Assembly: GCF_963678225.1 (NCBI RefSeq)
Contig: NZ_OY782763.1
Coordinates: 992,001-1,056,000, forward strand
Direction of reading: 5' to 3'
DNA: 64,000 nt
Source: an uncultured Cohaesibacter sp.
GTDB taxonomy: Bacteria > Pseudomonadota > Alphaproteobacteria > Rhizobiales > Cohaesibacteraceae
Shown here: piece after piece, positions 18,652 through 30,128 of the stretch
Numbering within the stretch: the stretch's first letter is position 1
Layout of the letters: the number at the start of each line of letters is the position of its first letter
Notes under the pieces: model-generated
The model's input: the letters and a program-made list of their open reading frames with translations, nothing else
Told to the model about the DNA's origin: nothing
Databases searched by the model: none
Translations under genes and position numbers: made by a program

Positions 18652-19006
18652 AGGGCCAAGGCCCTTCAATCGCCTGCTTTCCGATAGAGAGAAGAAAACA
18701 GCCATCCCGGCAGTCTGGGCGATCTGGGGCGAAAAGATCACCAAAAGGGCAAATTTGCCCCTGACAAACCACATTTGTTGCTATAATGTTCCTGTTTGGA
18801 TTCGATGCATGGATCCCTTCTTACGCTTTTGCCCTTTGCAAACCAGAAGCAAGGCCATTAAACAATCCAAACCCAGAGCTATTCGCACACGATCCGAGCC
18901 GGTCTTGAATATGAGTAGCGTTTGAACCAATGCATGAGCGCACGAGCCGATCAAAGCCATCCATCAGCGCTCTTAAAACCGAACACAGTTGGACCCGGTA
19001 GCCTCC
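18652..19006. other. Intergenic region with candidate helicase promoter
   Basis: 355 bases between the second ClC gene and the helicase. A perfect TATAAT lies at 18782-18787 with CTGACA at 18761-18766, only 15 bases apart, so the pair is suggestive but not ideal. A short palindrome (AGGGCC-AA-GGCCCT, 18652-18665) right after the ClC stop has no T-run. No LexA-type GTTC-N7-GTTC box was found. Confidence 0.4.
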
Positions 19007-21391
19007 ATGTCTGATCTTTTTGCACCATCGCCAATCTCTCCGCATAACGAAATGCAGGAGGAAGATCAGGAAGGCATACGCGCCAAGCTGGCCCGCATGC
19101 ACCCCACGCCTTATCTGGACGGGCTCAACCCAGAACAACGTGATGCGGTTGAAAGTCTTGACGGACCTTTGCTGGTGCTGGCAGGTGCAGGCACAGGCAA
19201 AACCCGCGTATTGACCACCCGCATTGGTCACATTCTGGCCACCCGCCGCGCCACTCCCTGGCAGATCCTGTCGGTGACCTTCACCAACAAGGCAGCTCGC
19301 GAGATGAAGGAGCGTATCGGCTCACTCATCGGCGGCTCGGTGGAAGGCATGCAGTGGCTGGGCACATTCCACTCCATCGGCGTCAAGATCCTGCGTCGCC
19401 ATGCCGAATTGGTCGGCCTCAAATCCAATTTCACGATCCTTGATGCGGACGATCAGCTCCGCCTGCTCAAGCAGCTTATTCAGGCCAATGCCATTGAAGA
19501 AAAGCGCTGGCCTGCGCGTCAGTTGGCAACCCTGATCGATAGCTGGAAAAACCGCGGCCTTTCACCTGATCAGGTGCCCCAGGATGAAGCCTTCCTGTTT
19601 GCGCAAGGCAAAGGCATCGCCCTTTACAAAGCCTATCAGGACCGCCTGAAAATTCTCAATGCCTGCGACTTTGGCGATCTGCTGCTCGAGTGCATCCGCC
19701 TGTTCCGCGAAAATCCGGATGTGCTGGCGACCTATCATCAGAAATTTCGCTATATTCTGGTGGACGAGTATCAAGACACCAACGTGGCACAATATCTCTG
19801 GCTGCGTCTGCTGGCCCAATCGAGCCACAATATCTGCTGCGTGGGCGACGATGACCAGTCGATCTATGGCTGGCGCGGCGCCGAAGTGGACAACATCCTG
19901 CGCTTTGAAGAGGATTTCCCCGGCGCCAAGGTTATTCGCCTTGAGCGCAACTACCGCTCCACGGCTCATATTCTGGCCGCAGCCTCCCATCTCATAACCT
20001 ACAATGCCGGACGGCTTGGCAAGACCCTGCATCCGCAAATCGAGGATGATGAAGCTGAGAAGGTCACCGTTGCATCTATCTGGGATTCCGAAGAGGAAGC
20101 CCGCACCATTGGCGACCAGATCGAATCCTATCAGCGCAACGGGCATCAACTGAATGACATGGCCATTCTGGTGCGCGCCTCCTTCCAGATGCGCGAGTTT
20201 GAAGACCGCTTTATCACCATGGGGCTCAATTATCGCGTCATCGGCGGCCCACGCTTCTATGAACGCGCAGAAATTCGCGATGCATTGGCCTATTTCCGAG
20301 CCATGGTACAGCCTGCGGACGATCTGGCCTTCGAGCGCATTGTCAACACCCCACGTCGGGGTTTGGGCAATGCGACAGTCCAGCAAATCCACAATCTGGC
20401 GCGCGCCGAGGAAATTCCGCTGATGGAAGCGGCAACCGAGATTGTTGATTCAGAGGAATTGAAGCCAAAACCGCGCAATTCGCTGAAAAGCCTTCTGGGC
20501 CAGTTCAATCACTGGCGCACCATGCTTGCCACGATGAAGCATACCGAGCTGGCCGAAATCATCCTTGATGAATCCGGCTACACGGAAATGTGGCAGAAGG
20601 ACAAATCGCCAGACGCACCGGGCCGCCTTGAAAACCTCAAGGAATTGATCCGTTCCATGGAGGAGTTCGACTCCCTACCCAGCTTCCTTGAACATATCGC
20701 GCTGGTCATGGATCGGGATTCCGCCGAGACCAACCATGCCGTCTCGATCATGACCCTGCACTCAGCCAAAGGGCTGGAATTTGACACCGTCTTCCTGCCC
20801 GGCTGGGAAGAAGGCCTGTTCCCCCATCAGCGCGCGCTGGATGAATCCGGCACCAAGGGGCTGGAAGAAGAGCGCCGCCTTGCCTATGTGGGCATCACGC
20901 GCGCCAAGAAGCGGGCCAAGATCTATGTTGCCTCAAACCGGCGCATTCACGGCCTTTGGCAAAATTCCATTCCCTCACGCTTCCTTGATGAACTTCCCTC
21001 CAAACATGTGGAGATAGAGGAAAGCCAGTCCACCTATGGCGGTTATGGCGCATCCGGTGTGGGCGGCTCCATCTATGGCAAGAGCCGGTTTGACACATCC
21101 GATCCCTTCGAGAATAGCTATGACACCCCAGGCTGGAAACGGGCACAGGCCAACAAGGCCAGCAGAGGTAAGTCCTCCACGCCCAAAGCGAAACGGGCCA
21201 CCACGACAATCGAAGGAGAACTGGTCGCAAAGAGTGTTTCCGATAGCCCGTCCAAATTCGCCATTGGCGAACGGGTGTTCCATCTCAAATTCGGCTATGG
21301 AGAAATCAAGTCCATAGAAGGCAACAAGCTGACGATCCAGTTCCAGACGGGCCAAAAGCGCGTCCTTGACAGTTTCGTGGAGAAACATTGA
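19007..21391 (+). CDS. UvrD/PcrA-type superfamily 1 DNA helicase
   Basis: A 3'-5' DNA helicase for nucleotide excision and mismatch repair and for removing RecA filaments. With the ATG at 19007 it has 794 residues (a TTG six codons upstream is less likely). Superfamily 1 motifs are present in order: Walker A AGAGTGKT at 59-66, TFTNKAAREMKERI, VDEYQDT, GDDDQSIYGWRGA, ERNYRS, TLHSAKGLEFD and VGITRAKKR. The C-terminal end (about 735-794) forms a Tudor-like module (GERVFHLKFGYGEI) that in UvrD/PcrA contacts RNA polymerase. UvrD versus PcrA naming cannot be settled. prmA follows by 69 bases. Confidence 0.95.
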   Translation: MSDLFAPSPISPHNEMQEEDQEGIRAKLARMHPTPYLDGLNPEQRDAVESLDGPLLVLAGAGTGKTRVLTTRIGHILATRRATPWQILSVTFTNKAAREMKERIGSLIGGSVEGMQWLGTFHSIGVKILRRHAELVGLKSNFTILDADDQLRLLKQLIQANAIEEKRWPARQLATLIDSWKNRGLSPDQVPQDEAFLFAQGKGIALYKAYQDRLKILNACDFGDLLLECIRLFRENPDVLATYHQKFRYILVDEYQDTNVAQYLWLRLLAQSSHNICCVGDDDQSIYGWRGAEVDNILRFEEDFPGAKVIRLERNYRSTAHILAAASHLITYNAGRLGKTLHPQIEDDEAEKVTVASIWDSEEEARTIGDQIESYQRNGHQLNDMAILVRASFQMREFEDRFITMGLNYRVIGGPRFYERAEIRDALAYFRAMVQPADDLAFERIVNTPRRGLGNATVQQIHNLARAEEIPLMEAATEIVDSEELKPKPRNSLKSLLGQFNHWRTMLATMKHTELAEIILDESGYTEMWQKDKSPDAPGRLENLKELIRSMEEFDSLPSFLEHIALVMDRDSAETNHAVSIMTLHSAKGLEFDTVFLPGWEEGLFPHQRALDESGTKGLEEERRLAYVGITRAKKRAKIYVASNRRIHGLWQNSIPSRFLDELPSKHVEIEESQSTYGGYGASGVGGSIYGKSRFDTSDPFENSYDTPGWKRAQANKASRGKSSTPKAKRATTTIEGELVAKSVSDSPSKFAIGERVFHLKFGYGEIKSIEGNKLTIQFQTGQKRVLDSFVEKH

Positions 21392-21460
21392 TCCTTCCCG
21401 CTTGCCTTTAAGGCTTCGAAGGTCTATCGACTGTCCAGATCAGCTTTACAAGAGGAAACC

Positions 21461-22333
21461 ATGGCCCATTATCTTTATGCCGAAGGCTCTGCAAAAGACA
21501 TTCAGGCTGCCGCCAAGCATCTTGAAGTCATCTTCGAAGAGGACGGCTTTGCCATCTCGAATTTCGAAATTGATGAGGATAATGGCATCTGGGCCCTCTC
21601 CCTCTACCCTACAGAAGAAGCAATCGAGGACGCGCACAAAAAGGCGCTTTCAGAGCTGGCTGGCCTCAACATCTCGCTTCCGCTCGCGGTTGAAGATCTG
21701 GGCGAGGTTGACTGGGTGTCAAAGAGCCTTGAAGGCCTTGTGCCGGTCGAAGCAGGCCGCTTCATTATCCACGGTTCCCATGACAAGGGCATGGATACGC
21801 ATGGGCGCATTCCGGTCCAAATCAATGCGGGTCAGGCCTTTGGCACTGGCCATCACGGCACCACGGCAGGCTGCCTGAAAGTACTCAGCGACGAGCTACG
21901 CCGCACGCATCCACTGCGCATTCTCGATCTGGGCACCGGCTCGGCCGTACTGGCGATCGGGCTCGCCAAGATGTTGAAACAGGAAATCGTGGCAACGGAT
22001 ATCGATCCGGTTTCGATCGAAACGGCCAAGGACAATATTCAGATCAACGAAGTGCATCCCTTTGTCACGACGGCAGTAGCCGCTGGCTTCAGTCATCCGG
22101 TTTTCAAAGAAAAAGGGCCATATGATCTGATCGTCGCAAACATTCTGGCCGGGCCACTGTGCAAAATGGCGCCAGATCTGGCAAACAATCTCGCCCTTGG
22201 CGGACGTGTTATCCTCTCCGGCCTGCTGCCGCATCAGCGCGCGCGCGTTCTTGCAGCCTATCGCCTGCAAGGCTTCCGGCATATTAGAACAGTCAAAGAA
22301 GATGGTTGGCTTGTTCTGGTCCTCGAGAGATAA
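21461..22333 (+). CDS. prmA: Ribosomal protein L11 methyltransferase
   Basis: Methylates ribosomal protein L11 with S-adenosylmethionine. The 290-residue protein has an N-terminal substrate-recognition domain (about 1-95) and a Rossmann-type methyltransferase domain. Key motifs are NAGQAFGTGHHGTT, the SAM-binding DLGTGSA with the acidic residue in ATDIDP after strand 2, and VANILAGPL, the catalytic-loop motif of the PrmA family. The start has GAGGAAACC. It follows the helicase gene closely and is probably co-transcribed. Confidence 0.95.
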   Translation: MAHYLYAEGSAKDIQAAAKHLEVIFEEDGFAISNFEIDEDNGIWALSLYPTEEAIEDAHKKALSELAGLNISLPLAVEDLGEVDWVSKSLEGLVPVEAGRFIIHGSHDKGMDTHGRIPVQINAGQAFGTGHHGTTAGCLKVLSDELRRTHPLRILDLGTGSAVLAIGLAKMLKQEIVATDIDPVSIETAKDNIQINEVHPFVTTAVAAGFSHPVFKEKGPYDLIVANILAGPLCKMAPDLANNLALGGRVILSGLLPHQRARVLAAYRLQGFRHIRTVKEDGWLVLVLER

Positions 22334-22390
22334 GCAGAGATCCATCTGGATCGACCAGTTTTCCTGCTTTATTACATCTGAAAGCCTTTG

Positions 22391-22495
22391 TCCGGGCATC
22401 CGCCCGGATACTCCTCTCAGAGCTAGGCATATAAAGGCCATATGCCTCTTATATGCGGGGGTACCCTTGAGCTTCCCTTGAAGGGAAGTTCAAGG
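22391..22495. other. Cluster of three hairpins between prmA and a small gene
   Basis: Three inverted repeats lie in 105 bases: TCCGGGC/GCCCGGA (22391-22408), AGGCATAT/ATATGCCT (22425-22447), and a longer imperfect one built on CTTCCCTT/AGGGAAG (22465-22495). None has a strong T-run on either strand. They sit between the converging ends of prmA and the 42-codon gene, so they may end both transcripts or protect RNA ends. Confidence 0.5.
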
Positions 22496-22498
22496 ATC

Positions 22499-22627
22499 TT
22501 ATTTGTCGTTGTCGTCGCGAGCAGATACAGAATTTTCGAAGTCACCGGAGTAAAGGTCGATGTAAGAACGAGCTTCAGCTTCACGGGCTGCGATCAGGCG
22601 TTCAAAAGCGTTGCTAAGAATGGACAT
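22499..22627 (-). CDS. Small protein (42 residues), paralogue 1
   Basis: A short gene with an excellent Shine-Dalgarno sequence (GAAAGGAAAAG, about 4 bases before ATG). The product starts MSILSNAFERLIAAREAEAR and is predicted to be an amphipathic helix over residues 3-28, followed by an acidic tail ending DDNDK. It resembles the product of the next small gene (22975-23109) across the first 29 residues (N-x-A-[FL]-E-[RK]-[LV]-I-x-A-R-E). I know no function; very small proteins of this kind with AR-rich helices are common in rhizobia. Confidence 0.75.
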   Translation of the reverse strand: MSILSNAFERLIAAREAEARSYIDLYSGDFENSVSARDDNDK

Positions 22628-22974
22628 TTGCTTTTCCTTTCGATCTTCGGCCAACTATTTGACCGTTTTCTTATACCAAAGTTATATAGCAGACTGCTAG
22701 GGAAACAAAAATACACAGTTTCTCAAGCCAGCCACACCGAATCTGCATGGCAACCTGATTAGCTATGTCATTCAAATTTACGCATTTTTAGGGATAAGGC
22801 GACCAGACCGCTAAAATGAGCGAGTATAAATAAAAAAAGCGGGCCGAAGCCCGCTTGTTTTAGTGGAGTTTGTTTTTGGACGGCTTTGCTCCTCCCGTCC
22901 GGACACTTCTCTGGATGACTGCCTGATCGGCAATTTGTCTTTACGCTTGGATCATCCAGGAAGCCTCACGGCGA
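22628..22974. other. Region between two small paralogous genes, with terminator
   Basis: 347 bases without a supported gene. It holds the terminator at 22830-22856 and, nearer the second gene, further inverted repeats (GGACGG/CCGTCC near 22877-22901). The AT-rich part at 22628-22830 should hold the promoter of the first small gene, but no clear -35/-10 pair was found. Confidence 0.5.
22830..22856 (-). terminator. Terminator for the second small gene
   Basis: A perfect 8-bp stem AAGCGGGC/GCCCGCTT (22837-22844 and 22849-22856) closes a TTCG loop on the minus strand and is followed there by a T-run (TTTTTTATTTA). It lies about 120 bases after the stop at 22975, so the transcript has a long structured 3' part. 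Confidence 0.8.
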
Positions 22975-23109
22975 TTAGCCGCGAGGATCGTTGGTCATGT
23001 CGATGATGGAGTCGAGGCCACGGTCAGACATATATTCGTCTACAAAACGCTGAGCCTGCTCTTCACGAGCCGTGATTACTTTTTCAAGAGCGCGGTTAAA
23101 GAAGTTCAT
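22975..23109 (-). CDS. Small protein (44 residues), paralogue 2
   Basis: Encodes a 44-residue product starting MNFFNRALEKVITAREEQAQ, with AAAGG upstream of the ATG. It shares the amphipathic helical N-terminus with the 42-residue product at 22499-22627 but has a different end (MTNDPRG). A good terminator follows at 22830. The conserved pattern, the clean ribosome binding site and the terminator argue that it is real. Function unknown; it has no signal peptide or membrane segment. Confidence 0.75.
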   Translation of the reverse strand: MNFFNRALEKVITAREEQAQRFVDEYMSDRGLDSIIDMTNDPRG

Positions 23110-23412
23110 GATAATAACCTTTCTTCTGTATGGTGATTGTCTGTTTGACTTACATCATGGAATATGGGCTATCCCCCTCCATTCAAAAAGGCCCAATAAC
23201 TCAAAACAGCGATGCACAATATGCATAACGAAAAATTCAGCTAACTCATTTTCGCAAATATTCAACTTTCATGCATCATAAAAACTTCCCTCTCGCTGCC
23301 AAACCCACCCTTGCCCGGACTGCCGAAATTTGGCACTGTGAAGGGGAAAATCCTTCTCTATACAGGAAGCGGCCCCAAAGCTCCAATTCCCGTTCCTCTC
23401 AGGAATATTAAT
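23110..23412. other. Divergent intergenic region upstream of aminopeptidase P
   Basis: About 300 bases separating the small gene from the divergent aminopeptidase gene. The left half is AT-rich and should carry both promoters. No convincing operator or riboswitch-like structure was seen. The longest open frame starts at 23311 but only extends the peptidase frame. Confidence 0.4.
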
Positions 23413-25233
23413 ATGTTTCAAGACTTTAGTGACACAGCAAACCCTGATCAGGGACGCCTGCGTATCCCCTTGTTGCGCGAGCAGCTCAAGGCACAGAGCC
23501 TTGATGGCTTCATCATGTCCCGCGCGGACGAGTTCGGCGGCGAGAACATGGCCCCATATGCAGAACGCTTGGCATGGCTCACTGGTTTCACAGGATCTGC
23601 CGGCAGTGCAGTGATCCTTGAAAAGTCCGCCGCCATCTTTGTGGACGGTCGTTATACCCTGCAAGTGCAAGATCAGGTTGATGCCAAGCTGCTGGCTCCC
23701 GTCGCTATTTTGGAAAAGTCGGTCTCCCAGTGGCTTTCCGAAGAGCTGGAAGGCGGCGAGACCATCGGCTTCGACCCTTGGCTCTATACCCAAAGCGCAG
23801 TTGATCGGTTCCGCAAGGCATGCAAAGAGAAGGGAGCAACCCTTGTTGCATGCGAGACCAACCCGGTGGATGCGATATGGACCGATCACCCGATCCGCCC
23901 ACAAAACCCGATTGTGCCCCACCCGATGGAGCTGGCAGGCGAAACCTCTGAGGACAAGCTTGGCAAGATTGCCAAAGGCTTTGCCTCCAAGGCCCATGCC
24001 ACCTTTATCACGCAGGGCGACAGCATCGCCTGGTTGTTTAACATCCGTGGTAGTGACGTGGCTTGCGCGCCTCTGCCCCTTGCCTTCGCCATCGTGCGCG
24101 CGGATGCCACAGCCTATCTCTTCACGGACCTTGCCAAGCTGCCCGATGAAACCCGCGCTCATTTGCCCACTCAAGTCACCATCGCACCGTTTGAGGATCT
24201 GCCAGCTATCATCGCTGCGCTATCCGGCCCTGACAAAAGCTGGATGCTGGACGAAACCATCGTTCCCTTTGCGATCAAGACCATGATCGAGGATGCGGGC
24301 TCCCCCATCATCAAGGCAGCCGACCCGTGCCTCAAACCCAAGGCCATCAAGAATGCCGCTGAGCTGGAAGGCATGCGCAAGGCCCATCATCGCGATGGTC
24401 TGGCCATGTGCCAGTTCCTGCACTGGCTGGACGCCATGGCTCCGACCGATACTCTGGATGAAATCGCCGCCACAAAGGCTCTGGAAGAGTTCCGGGCATC
24501 CACCGGATGCCTCAAGGACATCTCCTTTGACACAATCGCCGGTGCCGGCCCCAACGGGGCCATCGTGCACTATCGGGTAACGGAGGCGACCAACCGCAAG
24601 TTCGATCAGAATTCTCTGTTCCTCGTCGATTCCGGCGGGCAATATCCTGATGGCACCACGGACATCACCCGCACCATCGCCATCGGCACACCAGATGCGG
24701 AAATGAAGGATCGCTTCACCCGCGTTCTCAAAGGCATGATTGCCTTGACGTTGGCCCGCTTCCCTGCCGATACCAAGGGCATTCAGCTGGACACTCTGGC
24801 TCGAAAACCCCTGTGGGAAGTCGGTCTTGACTATGCTCACGGCACAGGCCATGGCGTCGGCTCCTATCTCTGCTGTCATGAAGGCCCGCAAAGCATATCC
24901 AAGCGCGGCAGTGTGGCGCTGGAAGAAGGCAACGTGCTTTCAAACGAGCCGGGCTATTACAAAACCGGCGCGTGGGGTATCCGGATTGAAAACCTGATCA
25001 CCGTCACCAAGGCTGAAGCCATCGCAGGAGGAGAGCTTCCGATTCACGGCTTTGAAACCCTCACACTCTGCCCCATTGATCAGCGCCTGATTGATGTGTC
25101 TCTGCTTGATGAGAGAGAAATCGGCTGGCTCAATGACTATCACGAGCAGGTTTTTGCTGAATTGTCAGCCGAACTCCCCGAGGATGTTCGCGCGTGGCTG
25201 GCGCAGGCCACAAAGCCGATCCACGCAGCCTAA
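23413..25233 (+). CDS. Aminopeptidase P family Xaa-Pro aminopeptidase
   Basis: A cytosolic metallopeptidase removing the N-terminal residue before proline. The start is the ATG at 23413 with AGGAA 7 bases upstream, giving 606 residues, the long three-domain form. Two creatinase-like N-terminal domains (about 1-300) precede the pita-bread catalytic domain. The dinuclear metal ligands are visible: Asp in DSGGQYPDGTTD (two ligands), His in HGTGHGVG, Glu in NEPGYY and Glu in GIRIEN. A strong terminator follows. Confidence 0.93.
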   Translation: MFQDFSDTANPDQGRLRIPLLREQLKAQSLDGFIMSRADEFGGENMAPYAERLAWLTGFTGSAGSAVILEKSAAIFVDGRYTLQVQDQVDAKLLAPVAILEKSVSQWLSEELEGGETIGFDPWLYTQSAVDRFRKACKEKGATLVACETNPVDAIWTDHPIRPQNPIVPHPMELAGETSEDKLGKIAKGFASKAHATFITQGDSIAWLFNIRGSDVACAPLPLAFAIVRADATAYLFTDLAKLPDETRAHLPTQVTIAPFEDLPAIIAALSGPDKSWMLDETIVPFAIKTMIEDAGSPIIKAADPCLKPKAIKNAAELEGMRKAHHRDGLAMCQFLHWLDAMAPTDTLDEIAATKALEEFRASTGCLKDISFDTIAGAGPNGAIVHYRVTEATNRKFDQNSLFLVDSGGQYPDGTTDITRTIAIGTPDAEMKDRFTRVLKGMIALTLARFPADTKGIQLDTLARKPLWEVGLDYAHGTGHGVGSYLCCHEGPQSISKRGSVALEEGNVLSNEPGYYKTGAWGIRIENLITVTKAEAIAGGELPIHGFETLTLCPIDQRLIDVSLLDEREIGWLNDYHEQVFAELSAELPEDVRAWLAQATKPIHAA

Positions 25234-25266
25234 GACACGCCTTAACGACGAACGCTCAGAAAAAGA

Positions 25267-25303
25267 AAAAGCCAGCCTCTTGATGAAGAGGCTGGCTTTT
25301 TCA
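25267..25303. terminator. Bidirectional terminator between pepP-like gene and ligA
   Basis: A 15-bp perfect stem (25267-25281 with 25286-25300, core GCCAGCCTCTT/AAGAGGCTGGC) closed by GATG is flanked by A-runs and T-runs. It serves the aminopeptidase gene on the plus strand and ligA, which ends at 25336, on the minus strand. Confidence 0.9.
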
Positions 25304-25335
25304 TTCGATCCAATCATGGCAGGCCGCAGAGGGGA

Positions 25336-27459
<2,124 letters not shown>

Positions 27460-29139
27460 CTATGCTCCTGTTGTCTTACCGGAAATGAGATGCCGCGCTG
27501 CAGCCCGTGCCTCATCCGATATCACTTCGCCAGCCAACATGCGGGCGATCTCTTCTTCCCGATGGTCCCCATCGATCACCGTCACGCCCGTTGCCACGCG
27601 GTCTTCGCCTTTGACGGCATTCTTGGCAATGCGCATATGGGCGTTGGCTCGCGAGGCCACCTGCGGCGCGTGGGTGACCGAGAGCACCTGAACATTCTCT
27701 GCCAGCCGCGCAAGGCGCCGCCCGATGGCATCTGCCACAGCACCACCAACGCCAGTGTCAATTTCATCAAAGACCAGCGTCGGGGCCGACCCCTTGTCCG
27801 CCATGGCCACTTTCAAGGCCAATAGAAAACGCGACAGCTCACCACCAGACGCAACCTTCATCATCGGGCCGGGATGTGTTCCCGGGTTGGTCTGCACCCA
27901 GAACTCGATCTGGTCGATGCCCTCTTCACTGCGCGCTTCGGCCTCGCTCGTCTGATTCACAAGGAACTGGGCTGTTTCAAGCTTCAGGGATGGCAGCTCT
28001 GCCATCACTTTCTTGATCAGATCCTTGGCGACCTTGGCCCGCTTGCGGCTAAGAGCCTCTGCTGCCTTGTCATAGGACGCCTTGGTCTCGGACGCTGCAG
28101 CATGCAGCGCAACAAGCCGCTCCTCGCCATGGTCCAGCGCATCCAGCTCGGAGCGCATCCGATCGAGCAGACCAACCAGCTCGTCACCAGTCACCTTGTG
28201 CTTGCGGCAAAGAGCCCGCAGCGCAAACAACCGCTCTTCGATCTGTTCCAGCTCGCGTGGATCAAAATCCGTCTGACGTTGCGCTTCTTCAAGACTGCTT
28301 CGTGCGTCTTCCAATTCATTCAGAGCAATATTCAGATGGGACAATGTGGGCTCTAGCAAGCCCGGCATCTGCTCGGTCTTGCGCTCCAACCTGCGCATCA
28401 TGCTGGCAAGCGATGGAATGGGTGAGCCGTTCCCGTCCAAAACCTCATAGGCCTCGTTAAGATCGGTCGCGATCTTTTCAGACTGCATCATCGTGGTGCG
28501 CTTGGCAGCAAGCTCTTCTTCTTCACCTTCAATCGGATTGAAGCTTCCCAGCTCTTCAACCGACGCAGTCAGATAGTCCGCTTCCTTGCGGGCTTCCTCG
28601 ATGGTCTTTTCCAGAGTGGCCAGATCGCGCTCAGCCTTGCGCCAAGCCTTATAGCGCTTGCGTACGCCCTCAAGCTCGCTCTGCAAACTGCCGAAGGCAT
28701 CCAGCAGGACCCGATGCTCGGACGCATCCACCAAGGCACGATCATCATGCTGTCCATGGATTTCGACGAGCCCTTCGCCAACCCTGCGCAGCATTCCCGC
28801 GCTGACCGGCTGATCATTCACATAAGCACGAGTTCTGCCGTCAGCATTCTGAACACGCCGCAGGATGAGATCGCCGTCATGATCAAGCCCCTGCTCTTCC
28901 AGAAAGGCAAAAACCGGATGGCTGGGCACAATGTCAAACATGGCCACGATCTGGCCCTGCTTCTGGCCGGCCCGCACTAGCCCGCCATCTCCACGCCCGC
29001 CAAGAGCCAGCGAAAGAGAATCCAGCAGGATCGACTTCCCTGCACCGGTCTCACCGGTCAAAACGGTCATGCCGTCGCCGAATTCAAGATCCAGTCGATC
29101 AATCAGAACAATATCGCGAATTGAAAGCGAGGCGAGCAT
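27460..29139 (-). CDS. recN: DNA repair protein RecN
   Basis: An SMC-like ATPase for double-strand break repair. I start it at the ATG at 29139 with GAGGAAACC upstream (559 residues). Walker A GETGAGKS is at 29-36. The middle is coiled coil (about 150-350), and the C-terminal part has the ABC signature ASGGELSRFLLALK followed by Walker B TLVFDEIDTGVGG. recN is often SOS-regulated, but I found no LexA box in front of it; here it seems to be expressed with bamD upstream and ligA downstream. Confidence 0.96.
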   Translation of the reverse strand: MLASLSIRDIVLIDRLDLEFGDGMTVLTGETGAGKSILLDSLSLALGGRGDGGLVRAGQKQGQIVAMFDIVPSHPVFAFLEEQGLDHDGDLILRRVQNADGRTRAYVNDQPVSAGMLRRVGEGLVEIHGQHDDRALVDASEHRVLLDAFGSLQSELEGVRKRYKAWRKAERDLATLEKTIEEARKEADYLTASVEELGSFNPIEGEEEELAAKRTTMMQSEKIATDLNEAYEVLDGNGSPIPSLASMMRRLERKTEQMPGLLEPTLSHLNIALNELEDARSSLEEAQRQTDFDPRELEQIEERLFALRALCRKHKVTGDELVGLLDRMRSELDALDHGEERLVALHAAASETKASYDKAAEALSRKRAKVAKDLIKKVMAELPSLKLETAQFLVNQTSEAEARSEEGIDQIEFWVQTNPGTHPGPMMKVASGGELSRFLLALKVAMADKGSAPTLVFDEIDTGVGGAVADAIGRRLARLAENVQVLSVTHAPQVASRANAHMRIAKNAVKGEDRVATGVTVIDGDHREEEIARMLAGEVISDEARAAARHLISGKTTGA

Positions 29140-29309
29140 GGTTTCCTCATAAGAGCAGACAGCATCAGGCAATCGCAAAGCTGACTCGATTTGCGCGCCA
29201 TGCTATGCCAACTGCCTCTTAAAAAGCAATCGGGCAATGCATGGTTAGCATGAACAAAACATGATCATTTCAACAGGAATATAGGCAACAAGGCTGAAAT
29301 TGCGAGCCC

Positions 29310-30128
29310 TTAGCCCAGAATTCGGGCCATCCAGGAACCTTTGTTGATCTCAGGTTCATAGCCATCCTTGTTCAGCATGTTGTAGGACATCTTATACCAC
29401 TTACTATCAGGATAGTTATGCCCCAGTACGGCAACGGCGGTTTGTGCCTCATGGGTAATGCCAAGCGCAAGATAGGCTTCAGCCAGACGCATCAGGGCTT
29501 CTTCAACCTGACGGGTTGTCTGATAGTCCGTGACAACAACCTTGAACCGGTTGATGGCAGCAATATATTCCTTACGCTCAAGATAATAACGGCCAACCTG
29601 CATTTCTTTACCGGCCAACTGATCCATGGTCACACGCACTTTGCGACGCGCATCGCTGGTATATTCAGAATCAGGATAGTTCTGAATCAACTCGTTCATC
29701 GCCTGCAGGGCTTTTTTGGTCGTGTCCTGATCGCGGGTTACATCCGGAATCTGATTGAAATAGGATTGGCCAATCAGATAGTAGGCATATGGCACATCCT
29801 CATCACCGGGAAACAGCGTGATAAAGCGTTTGGCCGACGAGATACATTCGGTATATTGCCCGCTTTTATATTGAGCATAAGCATTCAGGATCATCGAACG
29901 GCGCGCATAGTTTGAATAGGGATGCTGACGATCCAGCTCATCAAACTTCTTCTTCGCTTCCTTGCGATCACCACTTTCCATCGCAAGGAGCCCTTCGGCA
30001 TAGAGTTTCTCTGCAGGAACTTCCTCAAAGGCCAGATCCGATGGATCCTTGCTGGCGCATGCGCCCAAACCGGACAATGCAATGAGAGCGAGCCCGAACC
30101 AGATCCGTTTCGCGAAAAGAAAATCCAT
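29310..30128 (-). CDS. bamD: Outer membrane assembly lipoprotein BamD
   Basis: A subunit of the BAM complex that inserts beta-barrel proteins in the outer membrane. The 272-residue product has a lipoprotein signal with lipobox LGAC (lipidated C24). TPR-like repeats follow (from KLYAEGLLAMESGDRKEA; HPYSNYARRSMI). Its place after lpxC and before recN is common in alphaproteobacteria. It is separated from lpxC by 370 bases including a terminator, so it likely has its own promoter. Confidence 0.95.
   Translation of the reverse strand: MDFLFAKRIWFGLALIALSGLGACASKDPSDLAFEEVPAEKLYAEGLLAMESGDRKEAKKKFDELDRQHPYSNYARRSMILNAYAQYKSGQYTECISSAKRFITLFPGDEDVPYAYYLIGQSYFNQIPDVTRDQDTTKKALQAMNELIQNYPDSEYTSDARRKVRVTMDQLAGKEMQVGRYYLERKEYIAAINRFKVVVTDYQTTRQVEEALMRLAEAYLALGITHEAQTAVAVLGHNYPDSKWYKMSYNMLNKDGYEPEINKGSWMARILG

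Noticed and set aside
18652-18665. Palindrome after the second ClC gene as a terminator
   Set aside because: The loop is only two bases and there is no T-run, so it is not a credible Rho-independent terminator.
29140-29309. LexA box before recN
   Set aside because: I searched by eye for GTTC-N7-GTTC and GAAC-N7-GAAC and found no acceptable match.
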